From CALCMJ01 sp964475415 (GTDB lineage: Bacteria; Bacteroidota; Bacteroidia; Chitinophagales; Saprospiraceae): DNA of 51,406 bases. Every line of letters starts with the position of its first letter. Position 1 is the first letter of the stretch. Under the pieces are notes generated by a model that was not told where the DNA came from, searched no databases, and worked only from the letters and a program-made list of their open reading frames with translations. Positions 8,130 through 18,255 of this stretch are shown piece by piece. The DNA lies in contig CAYYWZ010000024.1 of assembly GCA_964475415.1 (NCBI GenBank), positions 1 to 51,406 on the forward strand. The letters are read 5' to 3'. Position numbers and translations under genes: made by a program.

Positions 8130-10210
8130 GATATATGATTTAGTATAATAGACTTCTGTGTTTTCTTTCCTTTTTTACTGATTGCGATTATGTAATACTT
8201 ATAATTTTTTCCTTCACTAATTTTATAATCTTTGTATTGGAATGTCTCGGCTTTTATAGTGCTTAGGCTGCGATACGAACCATCATTGACAGACCTATAG
8301 ATTACATAATTTCTGATATTTTCTGTAGATTTTCCCCAGTTGAGGTCTACAGATTTTGTATCTGTATTATAAGTTAATGTGAAATTTTTTACAGCTTCTA
8401 ATCTGATGGTTCCGATGGCTTTGAGTCGCAACATATCTGTAGCGTAAGTTTCATTATTATGCTTATCAACGCTTACGATATTATACTCGTATATGATACC
8501 TTGTTTTGTATCATCATCTTTATATTGCTCCGTATTAGTATCTAGAATTTGTAATTCTGTCCATTCTTTCTCTCCTGATATTCTGCGTAGTAGTCGCTGT
8601 GATGTTAAGTCTTCACTATTACTTTTTTGCCATTGAAATTCGATCGTGTTTTCACCTACGAAGTAGTCTTTAAAATAGCCTGGTAGGGGAGGCACCTTAT
8701 CTGGAATAATTAGCTTTATAGGATCCGATAGTGGAGAATGGTTATAATGTCTATCTAGAGATTGTAACTTGAAGAAGATATCTTCATTAAGGTAGTTGAT
8801 ATCTATTGTAGTGCTCCACTCATTATCTTGATAAGCATTATTTATAAGATTAGTATACATACCATCTTCTCTATTGGCACTATAGATCTGGTAACCTAGT
8901 AAGTCTTTTTCTTGGTTGTTTTTCCATGTTAGTTTTATGTTGCCCAAGGAATCTATAGTAGCACTAGTTACGCTAGGGATAGCTGGAGGAATCGTATCAG
9001 GAATCTGTACAGAGACGGGATTTGTGTAAGCGCTATTATTGTTTTTGTCTGTGAGACGAAGTCTGTAAAAATAATAGGGATTGCTATCATCGATGAGGTC
9101 AGTGTAATTGTTAACAGAAGAAGTAGAATTTCTTAAAAGCCCAATTTCTTTAAATTTTGAATCTACCATGGTCGATCTTTCTATATGGGTAATTTGTAAA
9201 TCTGAAGATTTTGTATTGATCTCATATGCCCAGCTAACTAGAACATTGCCTTCTTTGTACGATAGCCATAAGGAGTCGGGAAGATTAGGTGGAGTTATGT
9301 CTCGAGCGGTAGCTTCGACAGTATTAGAGTAATTAGATATTTCGCCGAAGGGGCTAATACCTCTTATTCGATAGTTGTAGCTAACATTGTTTTCTGTGTA
9401 ATGATTAAACTGGATATGTTCATCATTTAAATCTAACAATGGATCTTCAGAATAAATAAAAGGTAGTGACACAACATGCTTAAATTCTCCTGAAGATCCT
9501 GCTCTTTCTATAAGGTAGGCAATGTAGAAAGCATCATGCTTTTCTTTATTCCATTTTAGAGTTATGAGACTGTCTGATTCTATTACTTCAGATATATCGG
9601 GAGCAGGTAGTTGATGGATGAGATCACCTTCTATTTTGATAATATTAGATCTGAGTTGAGCTCCGTCTTCGCCATCTACTATAATTCTATAGAAATAATT
9701 TTTAGTTGGATCTATATCTGTTTGCTCATATCGTAGGCCTAATAGTTTAGAGCTAGTTCTGTCTAGATCTGCTTGCAATAATAGGATACTATGTTGTTGA
9801 TTCAGTTTATTAACAAGATCTATATGACCAGAGATGTTTTTTTTATTGATAGTAGATGAATTATCCGGATAGAGAATAGAAGCGCAGGCAATTAAGGATC
9901 TGTTATTTATTTGCTCATTGATGTTGGTAAGGAAACTTTGCTTGTCTGCCACTTCTATTTTTTCTATTTGTTTAAATGGTACTTTGCTAAAGGACTGGTC
10001 TTTATCTAATATCTTCTGTTCTACGATAAAACTTGATCTCCTCGCCAGCTCATAATCAGCGTAATTTGCTAAACGCCATCGTAGTGTAATTTTGTCCCCA
10101 TCATTCATACCCATAAGTAATATGTCGTGATGGTCAGCTTGCATCTGAGCATTAGCATTCGGTATAATTAACAGCAGGAGTACGACTAGAAGAAAATTAT
10201 TTTTTACCAT
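8126..10210 (-). CDS. Secreted fibronectin type III repeat protein
   Basis: About 694 residues. The chosen ATG at 10210 gives a clean signal peptide (MVKNNFLLVVLLLL to NANAQ) and leaves a 25-base gap to the upstream gene; the open frame continues to 10288 but would overlap that gene. After a region of about 190 residues without a recognised fold there are around five FnIII-like units. Their Trp-containing core strands are visible as ITLKWNKEKHDAFY, VLVSWAYEI, IKLTWKNNQEKDLLGYQIY, IEFQWQKSN and VDLNWGKSTENIRNYVIYR. It probably acts as an extended spacer or binding protein at the cell surface. It has no T9SS sorting domain, so how it is held at the surface is unclear. It is translationally coupled to the FISUMP lipoprotein. 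Confidence 0.82.
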   Translation of the reverse strand: MVKNNFLLVVLLLLIIPNANAQMQADHHDILLMGMNDGDKITLRWRLANYADYELARRSSFIVEQKILDKDQSFSKVPFKQIEKIEVADKQSFLTNINEQINNRSLIACASILYPDNSSTINKKNISGHIDLVNKLNQQHSILLLQADLDRTSSKLLGLRYEQTDIDPTKNYFYRIIVDGEDGAQLRSNIIKIEGDLIHQLPAPDISEVIESDSLITLKWNKEKHDAFYIAYLIERAGSSGEFKHVVSLPFIYSEDPLLDLNDEHIQFNHYTENNVSYNYRIRGISPFGEISNYSNTVEATARDITPPNLPDSLWLSYKEGNVLVSWAYEINTKSSDLQITHIERSTMVDSKFKEIGLLRNSTSSVNNYTDLIDDSNPYYFYRLRLTDKNNNSAYTNPVSVQIPDTIPPAIPSVTSATIDSLGNIKLTWKNNQEKDLLGYQIYSANREDGMYTNLINNAYQDNEWSTTIDINYLNEDIFFKLQSLDRHYNHSPLSDPIKLIIPDKVPPLPGYFKDYFVGENTIEFQWQKSNSEDLTSQRLLRRISGEKEWTELQILDTNTEQYKDDDTKQGIIYEYNIVSVDKHNNETYATDMLRLKAIGTIRLEAVKNFTLTYNTDTKSVDLNWGKSTENIRNYVIYRSVNDGSYRSLSTIKAETFQYKDYKISEGKNYKYYIIAISKKGKKTQKSIILNHIS

Positions 10211-10235
10211 AGCTTCTAAGTTTATCTTTTTCACA

Positions 10236-13200
10236 TTAATAGTTTTTAGTTGTTTGTGAAATAAGTTGTCCATTGTGGAAGTAAGCAAATTTTAGCATTG
10301 GACTACCTTTGTCTTTTGCGATCTTAGTTGACATATTTTCTACACTTATATAATTGGGAGCCAACTCTTCTAGGAATAGTGGTTCGGTCACTCTCAAGTT
10401 AAGGTAATTAGGTTGTAAGGATATTACATCAGCTAGCCAAGCTTGAACGAGGGTTTTATGATTGGTTAGATAGTATTCTGGATGGTAGTCTATTTTTAAT
10501 TTTTGCCTAGCTACAATTTTACCATTTGTCTCACTACTAAATCCTGTGATCTTATTTTTCAGATTATAAGAATTTTCATTGGCGACAGGGAAATTTTTGA
10601 AATTATTATTACCTATATTTTGAATACCAAATGAAGGTATCTGAATTTGTAAAATATCATATTTATTATTTGGCTCTCCTAGCTCTATTCTTAATCCTTT
10701 TTGATTACTACCATCTTTGGTTATGACCATTTTTTTGATATCCCCTGTGGCTGTTGTTATTCTGTTGCTAAAGCTTATCGTTTTATTTACTTTGTTGGCA
10801 ATAGAAACGGACTGCTCATATTTGCCATTGAGAAATTCAAATTTTTCTACAAGAGCATCATAATAGGTATTGCCTTCAAGTGGATCTGTTATTTTTATTA
10901 AAGGAGGGTAATAGTTAGTTCCTTGGATTTCTTTCTCTTCAAAAAGCTCAACTCCGCTTAATTCTAGTTGATAAGGTATGTTAGATGTCTTTCCTTTAGA
11001 TGATTTCTTTACAGATGTATTGAAGATTGTACTAATGTTTTTATTAATTACACTTAATTGTAGTGCCTTCACTTTATCGGTCAGATTTTTGTATCTCGAT
11101 GTTCTAAAAGCGTAATTATAAAACTTCTCATAAGGTCTTTCTTCAGTTAGATTATTTACTGAGGATGCTAGGTTATATAAGGCGGAAAAGTTAGTGCCGA
11201 AGAATGAAAAATTACCTTGAAGAATAATATTTATTTTTTTTCTACTAGCAAATTCTACTATATAATTTTCTGATGTTGAAAGCTGAGGAATATCATAAGA
11301 GATATTGCCGCTTTTGTATACTGCAGGAATTTCATAAATTTCACTTAGGGTATTGGTTTTGATAGTTACCAAATACTCTAGTGAATTCATAAAAGATAAT
11401 TCTGCAATAACTGGATCAAAAATTAATTTCCCCTTCTGACTTGCTACTTCATCGGCAAGAAGAAATTTCTGATCTATAAATGGAAATGCGCCTTTGATAT
11501 CTTCCGTAGTCATGTCTAGTTTTTCTGAGATAGAGAAGTTGGCACTTCTGTTTTCAGTTATAACAGTGCTGTTACCTTCCATTCCTCTAATCGTTACGGA
11601 TATACTATATTCTGATGCAGGAGTAAATGAACTCTGGGGAATGAAGCTTATAGTACGTCCGTTTTCACTTAGTTCTATGCTGGCCTCTACGGCATAGCCA
11701 GCGGGACCTTTAAGTTCATATTCCACAAGCTCTACTTTGAATGATTTTATTTCTTTATTACCATCTTGGTCTATTGTCTCGTATTCGAAAATTTCGTTTA
11801 CAGGATAGTTCAATATTACAGTGGGTATAAGGTCGTAATTGACCTTAGTATCTTCTCCTGGAATCATAGAATTGATAAGGCTAGAACTTTCAAAAGGATT
11901 TTCAGTTGCCTGTATGCAAGGATTTCCAAAAGTAAAGTCAAAAGCAAGATTTTGGTTCCACGATGTAACACCTAGATCAATGTCTAGATCTAAGAAGCCC
12001 TTACCAGTAGCCCATACAGGTGCTGGTGCGCCAGCATCCATTAATACAAGAGCTCGTAAGAAAAATAACTTCTTTCTGTCTTCAACTGTTATATTGCTTC
12101 CTTCCGTATTACCTCCTGAAAGTACATTCCAAATAGAAGCTCCAACACCAGTTACAGAATTAGCTGTATTAGCACTAGCTTGTAATACATTTTTAACCCA
12201 TGTTGGATATATGACACCTACGTCACCTCTGACACCAGCATATCCGGAACCCTGTCCATACCAACCTTCAATACCTATATTTTCCATGTCTCCACATGAT
12301 CTTCCAAAACTTTGAGTTAGATTTATATCATAACCTATAGTCGAGGCGAAGTCTCCGTAAACAACTAGTGCGTCTACATCTAGATCTATACTGAAACGAC
12401 TACCATGAGCTATTCCAAATCCTTTTGCACTTCCACCACTTATACCGTTGGATTCTTCGGCAGAGAAACTTCCTCCTCCACCATTATTTTCCGCTGCGTA
12501 GTCAATTAAATTCTGGACTTCAAGAGGTTTAGGAGGAAGATAAGTAGGTACATCTGGTCCAAACCAAAAGTATGATTCTAGATCGACACTCCCAATGTCC
12601 AAATTGTAATTTTCTAGATTTAGACTTAGTCTGTTCGGTTTCCAATCTGCAAGCGTTCTTCCAAAAGAACCTGATCTTATAGTCCATTTCATACTGCCTG
12701 GTCCATTGCTATAATTATCCATATAGAAAAACATATTGCCTGCTCTATGTTCTCTTCCTCCATCATTTCCATAAAGTATAGGGGGTGCTCCTACAGGAAA
12801 CCTTACAAAAGCACTTCCGTCTATAAGTAGTGACCACTGGTCTGGAAATTTTTGGAAACTAAGATCTGAAGAAACTTCAAACCACATAGGGGATAAATCT
12901 AAATTCCCATTGACAGGCATAATGTATCCTGTACCTGTAGCTGCTACTGTTCTAATACCTCCATTTACAAGATCGAATTCTCCTTCTAAATACAACTTAG
13001 CAAGAAACGGATCTGGTCTTGCTGCTCCTAAGGTAAGTCCAAAACCTAAACCAAAGTTGCCATATTTAGGTACATATTTAAGGGTTCTATTTCCTGGAAT
13101 TTCTATAGGAGGAGAGGGTTCTACTGCCTGGCCTGCATCATTGATAGCTACTCTTTCTCCAGTAAGTGGATTTATTTTTATTTTTTCCATATTGAGGCGC

Positions 13201-16200
13201 ACACCTCCCTCTAGGCCATATAAGAAAACAAATTGTTGTCCCATAGGAATTCCTACATTGGTATTATATGAAGCATCCACGTAGAAGAAGTTATAATTAT
13301 CTGCTGTATTCCAGTCGGCATCTTCATCCGTGACAGCACTTCCGAAAGTACCATCCATATCTAATCGGGCATTTACTACTGGTAGTCCTACACTTAAGGA
13401 ACCATAGATTCCTTGATAAGCTACTGTCTGTTCTTGTTTTTTATAAAAACATAATTCCCCTTTCAGTCCGACACCACTCATATAGGCATCTATCCCTAGA
13501 CAGTTTAAGTTGGCTCCTGTAAGTCTTAATTTGTCATTTGTCAAACTGCCTTTTAGAGTTAGATTAGCATTGAGGCCCAGACTGCTACTTGAGCTTGCTA
13601 GATTTAGTCCTGCTCCGATGGTGAGAGTGGGGGCTCTGGCAGTACCACCTAATTTGAACTCATTTACATTAATAGAAAAACCCGCTACACTTGGTTTTTT
13701 TACAACTGTATTTCCTAGGTTTGTATTTGTACTATTATTTTGTGATCCAGGCATTTTGAAATTAGAAGAGGCATCAAATCCTTTCTCCGTATTATATTTT
13801 ATTTCGAAGGGCACGTCTGGAAGCTTGACATCTGCTTCAGGCTTTAGTTCATTTGCTTCGATAAATTCTGAACTCATATTTAGCTTTCCTGCCAGAACTA
13901 GATCTAACTCTAGATCATCGAAGAAACTACTTTCTTCCTCGCTGTCTGATTCTGAATTACCTGATATAGAATGTGCATATCTCATTTTTAGATGGGTAGA
14001 AGAATTGAGTTCTGCTTCTGCAATTAGGAAAGGTATTCCTACAGGTTCTGATCCGACTTTGACATCTAGAACATAGGCTATAGTATCCTCTAATAATTCT
14101 GATACATCTAAAGCCATCGTATATTCTAGTCTGTCATCTTTCTCAAAAAGTGGTATGCCTATCTTGCCTTCTATACCCGCTGTTTGTAATGCATTCTGTT
14201 GCATACATAGATATACTTTATCCATGCTAAAAGCAAAACCCGAGGTAGAATCAGACTCACTAGAAGAATCAAAATCTATAAGTCCTGCTGTCTCCACATA
14301 GAAAGATCCTGAGATACCTTCTTCTCCTAATAGTATATGATCTATGCCGAATTCTGCTCTACCTTCGATGCCTAAGAAATCATTTGGTAATCTGAGTTGA
14401 GCAGATTTGATATAAATACCTTTCCATGATTCATCATAATCTTCTTCAGAAACAAGGTCATCATTATTGCACTTAGAAGGTGGCGTTTTATTTGTAAATG
14501 GATTTTCTATTTCAGATAGATCTAGATATGCTTCGGTTGCTTGGAAACCCCATCCCTCTAAAATTTGTAATTGGAACGGTGTAAATTCTAGACCTAGTAT
14601 AACATCAAAGTTTGTCTCACCAGTAGCATTCTGGCCTGCAATTTCTTCTAGATTCGTATTGCCTGTAGAGATTCCTCCACCATCGACATCTAGAACAAAG
14701 TCAAAACTGCCTTTGACAAACTGATCTAGATTTCTTTCTCCATTTTCTGGATCTTCTACAACCAGTAAAGATTTAGGAATAGTGATATCACCTCTTATAC
14801 CTAAGCCTTTAAGTCCATTACAGTCTAACTCTACAAAGCAAACATCATCTCTCACATTTTCTACATCACCGATTTTTGATTTTCCTGCAAGATTGATAGA
14901 AACACCATATAAGGGATGTTCTGGATCTATATTCATTTCTTCGTTAAGAGTCATTACAGAGAATTCATCTCCTAATACAAGCATAGCCCTAGATGCTATA
15001 CCGTCAGGATTTAGACAGGCATTGGCGCCAAAAGCAATGGACTTATCCATTCCAGTAATGGGTAAAAATTGAGGCATAGTGAGCAGTAAGGAAATGTTAG
15101 CATGCGTAGGCGTAAATTCTAAACTATTGATGCCTAGTTTAAATTTATATTCGTTGTAGCTTAGATCTACACCGAAGGGTAATGTCATTCCTTCATCATC
15201 CCTTATAACATCTATAAGATTTATAAAATCTAAAAATGTATCCATATATTCTAGATTGAACCCATTTTCTTCAGAATATGTAGCATCTGCATTTGCCCAA
15301 TTATCGTGATACTTCACTTTTACAGTTCCTGAAGTCATCCTTTTGTCAATAGTGGTTTTTAATCCGGTAAAATCTACTTTAACCTTAGTGTTTGCCAAAA
15401 CGGGAATTTCTATTATTCCAGATCCTCGTCTATTATTTACAGAAGTTATTGCCATAGAGAATTTACCTACTTGGATAGTATCTCCTACAGAGAGGGAGGT
15501 GTTCATTTCTTCTGCATTCCTGAGATCTAGAAAACAATTACAATCATCTACGATGTTTCCATCTTCATCTAGCTCGGCATCTCCTATATCTAGAATGTCT
15601 TCACCATAGATAAATCTATGTATTTCAGAGCGTCCACTATTTTGCAAAGGAGAAACATCATCACTGCTAAATGCCTGTACTTGTATCGCATATTCTTTTC
15701 CTAGCTCTAAGTCGTTTTCACTTCCATCACCTGGATAGAGGTAGCTGAGTTCATTTACGTTTTCTATGTAGGCAACAAGGTCGAAGGTAGTTTGGCTATT
15801 CATTAGTTCTTCTAAATCTTCTTGATCATCTGGAATTTCCATAATTTTTATAGCATAGTCGAAGAGCGTAATAGAAGCACTTAGGTGTTCCCATGCAATA
15901 AAAAGTTCTGAATTTTCATTACCGAGAACTGTGGTCTCGTTGACAGGATTTATTATTCTGGGAGGTTGCGTGATCTCTGCAAATAGATTGCTTCCCATAG
16001 AGCAGCTTGGCTCTGATAATTCGAAAGTGGTGGCCTCTTCTTCGTTTATAAAAACAGCAGTAACGCAGATGCCATAATTTCCTTCAGGTAGCACACCGCC
16101 TAAATATAACGCACCTAAATCCTCAAAATCTGGATCTTCTATCAAAAGGTAGTTTTCTATTATTCCTAAGTTACCATTCAGAAAAGGGTAGGCTGATTCT

Positions 16201-16553
16201 AAGTCGGATGATATAATCGTACGTGTAGATAGACCTGCTATCGTAAACTGTTCTATTGCCAGTTGTGGGTCACCGTTGGCTATGGCATCAGAGAAAGTAG
16301 TATAGAATGCGGTCTGACCGTTTCTAGTAACTTCGAATTCTAGATAGAAGCTAAGGTCAAGAGGAGTATTGTTAGATAGCGTAATGGCTACTTGACTTTC
16401 TGCCCAGTTGAGCAATGAACTTATATCACTAGAGAAGGATCCTGCTAGCATAACATTTTCTATGTTCATAGCTATCTGAGACTTTGCAGTTGTACAGCAC
16501 AAAGAAAGTATTATAATGATTGGAAGCAGCTTTAGTTTTATTTTGACAAGCAT
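10236..16553 (-). CDS. Giant (2105-residue) secreted beta-rich protein of unknown function
   Basis: A signal peptide (MLVKIKLKLLPIIIILSLCC, cut near KSQ) is followed by about 2080 residues with no internal membrane helices. The N-terminal part (about 27-315) has an Ig/FnIII-like look: GNYGICVTAVFI, then PPRIINPVNETTVLGNENS before a strand with AWEH. It recalls the N-terminal region of large Bacteroidota proteins annotated as TANFOR-domain; I hold that only tentatively. The middle consists of repetitive beta segments with Gly-rich strands and acidic turns, for example ESWKGIYIKSAQLRLP. The C-terminal third holds FnIII-like pieces. There is no T9SS sorting domain or catalytic motif. The barrel gene ends 18 bases upstream and the FnIII gene starts 25 bases downstream. 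I cannot assign a function. Confidence 0.8.
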   Translation of the reverse strand: MLVKIKLKLLPIIIILSLCCTTAKSQIAMNIENVMLAGSFSSDISSLLNWAESQVAITLSNNTPLDLSFYLEFEVTRNGQTAFYTTFSDAIANGDPQLAIEQFTIAGLSTRTIISSDLESAYPFLNGNLGIIENYLLIEDPDFEDLGALYLGGVLPEGNYGICVTAVFINEEEATTFELSEPSCSMGSNLFAEITQPPRIINPVNETTVLGNENSELFIAWEHLSASITLFDYAIKIMEIPDDQEDLEELMNSQTTFDLVAYIENVNELSYLYPGDGSENDLELGKEYAIQVQAFSSDDVSPLQNSGRSEIHRFIYGEDILDIGDAELDEDGNIVDDCNCFLDLRNAEEMNTSLSVGDTIQVGKFSMAITSVNNRRGSGIIEIPVLANTKVKVDFTGLKTTIDKRMTSGTVKVKYHDNWANADATYSEENGFNLEYMDTFLDFINLIDVIRDDEGMTLPFGVDLSYNEYKFKLGINSLEFTPTHANISLLLTMPQFLPITGMDKSIAFGANACLNPDGIASRAMLVLGDEFSVMTLNEEMNIDPEHPLYGVSINLAGKSKIGDVENVRDDVCFVELDCNGLKGLGIRGDITIPKSLLVVEDPENGERNLDQFVKGSFDFVLDVDGGGISTGNTNLEEIAGQNATGETNFDVILGLEFTPFQLQILEGWGFQATEAYLDLSEIENPFTNKTPPSKCNNDDLVSEEDYDESWKGIYIKSAQLRLPNDFLGIEGRAEFGIDHILLGEEGISGSFYVETAGLIDFDSSSESDSTSGFAFSMDKVYLCMQQNALQTAGIEGKIGIPLFEKDDRLEYTMALDVSELLEDTIAYVLDVKVGSEPVGIPFLIAEAELNSSTHLKMRYAHSISGNSESDSEEESSFFDDLELDLVLAGKLNMSSEFIEANELKPEADVKLPDVPFEIKYNTEKGFDASSNFKMPGSQNNSTNTNLGNTVVKKPSVAGFSINVNEFKLGGTARAPTLTIGAGLNLASSSSSLGLNANLTLKGSLTNDKLRLTGANLNCLGIDAYMSGVGLKGELCFYKKQEQTVAYQGIYGSLSVGLPVVNARLDMDGTFGSAVTDEDADWNTADNYNFFYVDASYNTNVGIPMGQQFVFLYGLEGGVRLNMEKIKINPLTGERVAINDAGQAVEPSPPIEIPGNRTLKYVPKYGNFGLGFGLTLGAARPDPFLAKLYLEGEFDLVNGGIRTVAATGTGYIMPVNGNLDLSPMWFEVSSDLSFQKFPDQWSLLIDGSAFVRFPVGAPPILYGNDGGREHRAGNMFFYMDNYSNGPGSMKWTIRSGSFGRTLADWKPNRLSLNLENYNLDIGSVDLESYFWFGPDVPTYLPPKPLEVQNLIDYAAENNGGGGSFSAEESNGISGGSAKGFGIAHGSRFSIDLDVDALVVYGDFASTIGYDINLTQSFGRSCGDMENIGIEGWYGQGSGYAGVRGDVGVIYPTWVKNVLQASANTANSVTGVGASIWNVLSGGNTEGSNITVEDRKKLFFLRALVLMDAGAPAPVWATGKGFLDLDIDLGVTSWNQNLAFDFTFGNPCIQATENPFESSSLINSMIPGEDTKVNYDLIPTVILNYPVNEIFEYETIDQDGNKEIKSFKVELVEYELKGPAGYAVEASIELSENGRTISFIPQSSFTPASEYSISVTIRGMEGNSTVITENRSANFSISEKLDMTTEDIKGAFPFIDQKFLLADEVASQKGKLIFDPVIAELSFMNSLEYLVTIKTNTLSEIYEIPAVYKSGNISYDIPQLSTSENYIVEFASRKKINIILQGNFSFFGTNFSALYNLASSVNNLTEERPYEKFYNYAFRTSRYKNLTDKVKALQLSVINKNISTIFNTSVKKSSKGKTSNIPYQLELSGVELFEEKEIQGTNYYPPLIKITDPLEGNTYYDALVEKFEFLNGKYEQSVSIANKVNKTISFSNRITTATGDIKKMVITKDGSNQKGLRIELGEPNNKYDILQIQIPSFGIQNIGNNNFKNFPVANENSYNLKNKITGFSSETNGKIVARQKLKIDYHPEYYLTNHKTLVQAWLADVISLQPNYLNLRVTEPLFLEELAPNYISVENMSTKIAKDKGSPMLKFAYFHNGQLISQTTKNY

Positions 16554-16571
16554 AACAAGTTTTCTTTATAA

Positions 16572-18242
16572 TTAGAAATTGAGACCATATCCAAACAGCA
16601 ATCTATATTCAGAAAACTCGTTTGCTATGACAGCGGTTCTATTTATTCCTAGAACTCTGAGGTTTACCGTATTTCGTTCATTTATTTTATAGTATGTCTG
16701 GGCTTGGTATCTAAGTACTCTGCCATTTCGTTTATCTTCTATATCATTAAGGAGATAACTTACATTAGAAGACAGTCTAATTTTTTGATTGAGCATTTGT
16801 TTGATTAAAGAAAATCTGATTCCATATCGTTCTGTTCTTCTCCCTGAGAAAACATAGTTAGAATACAAGACAGATGGGTTAAGTACTAATTTCAGATATT
16901 TGAAATTTAGCTTGAAACCAAGATTTGAAGAATAACTTCTGTAGGCATTGTCAAATTCTGATATTCCAGAAACGTCATTAAAATTCTGAAAACCAATAAA
17001 CCCATTCGCTTTTAAAATAAATGCATCTCGTGTAAGAAGTGTTGTATGAGTAGACAGACTTATGTTTCTAGAAACGGAAACCTGTCTTAGCGTATCATTA
17101 AATTCTATAATTTGACCCTCGGTGGTTCGTTGATAGTTGGATAAACTTAGACTGAACCCAAGGTTACTTGTGAGAGCGGCACTTATAAATAAGGAACCAA
17201 TCCACCTACGTGATTCTTGTACCTTAGTTTTAGATATATTATCTCTAAAAAAACCAAGACTAGAATTTACAGATAATTTATTGGTCCTATTGTGCCAGCT
17301 TATATTCCCTGTTATTTCTTCCAGATCATTTTGAAAAAAGATAGAACCGAGAGATCTGTATAAAGGATCTACTCTTTTGTACTTAAATGCTAGATTAGAT
17401 TGTTTCATATGCAACTGGATCTGAGCGTGTCCAGCAAAATTTAGTCGACTACTAGTAGTGGGATTATATATTCTACTTAGGGAAGACTCTTCGTCTAGTA
17501 AAGGGTCATCTCTTCTATCCGTTGTGAATCCGGAAGCAGCAATACTTGATTGAATACTTATTTTCCGTATCGGGCTTAACTTTAGATTGGCACCGAGGAT
17601 AAAGTTTTCGTTTGGCGATCTATTACTTGTATCAGCTTCTATCTCTTCCTTGACGTTGTCTATGGATTTGAATGCTATTAGGTCAAAGTGGTTGTTACTT
17701 TTCCCGATGCCTATTTTTCCTCCTATAGCTTTTCTGTCAAAGGTTCTTATTGTACTTGCTCCGAACTCATCTATGAACTCTTGTTGTAAGTTGAAGTTCC
17801 TGATTTTGCCATACATAGCACCAAAGCGAAATATACCAGGATTACCTTCTACACCTACCCCGAAAATATTTTTCCTAGATAGTGTGTATTCTGAGAAATT
17901 CATGCTGGTATTACCCAGGTATATTCTGTAAGATTTATACCTAGGGGTAATGCCAATTCTTGAAAAACTATAGTCTAACTCTGTACCAGCTGAGCTCAGT
18001 AGAAACCGCAGAGGAGTGTTGAACTTCCATAGTTTTATATTCTGCCGACCAGCTATTCTCCAGCTAAAAGGATTGAATCTGTTATTTTCATTGTTATTGA
18101 AATATAGTGCAGTACCAAAATTTATACTTCCTTGATAGCCTAATAATTTCTGTTTCTTTTGTGCTACTAGTACTGTACTGTGCAGCAAAAAGAAACAGAA
18201 ACTTAATAGTAAAATACTCTTTATCCTATGTGTGTCTTTCAT
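16572..18242 (-). CDS. Outer-membrane beta-barrel protein in the surface operon
   Basis: 556 residues with an N-terminal signal peptide (hydrophobic LLLSFCFFLL, cut near LVAQ). The rest alternates polar and hydrophobic residues in many amphipathic strands and ends in an aromatic LLFGYGLNF, typical of a barrel recognised by BamA. It is not PorP/SprF: it lacks that family's N-terminal FTLFDFAPNLVNPA-type block, which is present in the 40.3-kb gene. The TSP3 gene ends 13 bases upstream and the giant-protein gene begins 18 bases downstream. By position it could be a dedicated outer-membrane partner for one of these large neighbours, but that is inference. I do not recognise a named family. Confidence 0.78.
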   Translation of the reverse strand: MKDTHRIKSILLLSFCFFLLHSTVLVAQKKQKLLGYQGSINFGTALYFNNNENNRFNPFSWRIAGRQNIKLWKFNTPLRFLLSSAGTELDYSFSRIGITPRYKSYRIYLGNTSMNFSEYTLSRKNIFGVGVEGNPGIFRFGAMYGKIRNFNLQQEFIDEFGASTIRTFDRKAIGGKIGIGKSNNHFDLIAFKSIDNVKEEIEADTSNRSPNENFILGANLKLSPIRKISIQSSIAASGFTTDRRDDPLLDEESSLSRIYNPTTSSRLNFAGHAQIQLHMKQSNLAFKYKRVDPLYRSLGSIFFQNDLEEITGNISWHNRTNKLSVNSSLGFFRDNISKTKVQESRRWIGSLFISAALTSNLGFSLSLSNYQRTTEGQIIEFNDTLRQVSVSRNISLSTHTTLLTRDAFILKANGFIGFQNFNDVSGISEFDNAYRSYSSNLGFKLNFKYLKLVLNPSVLYSNYVFSGRRTERYGIRFSLIKQMLNQKIRLSSNVSYLLNDIEDKRNGRVLRYQAQTYYKINERNTVNLRVLGINRTAVIANEFSEYRLLFGYGLNF

Positions 18243-18255
18243 AGTTGATTCTATT

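Noticed and set aside
13510..14076. 188-codon plus-strand open frame
   Set aside because: It lies antisense inside the giant-protein gene, lacks family motifs, and has Ser/Leu-rich shadow composition.
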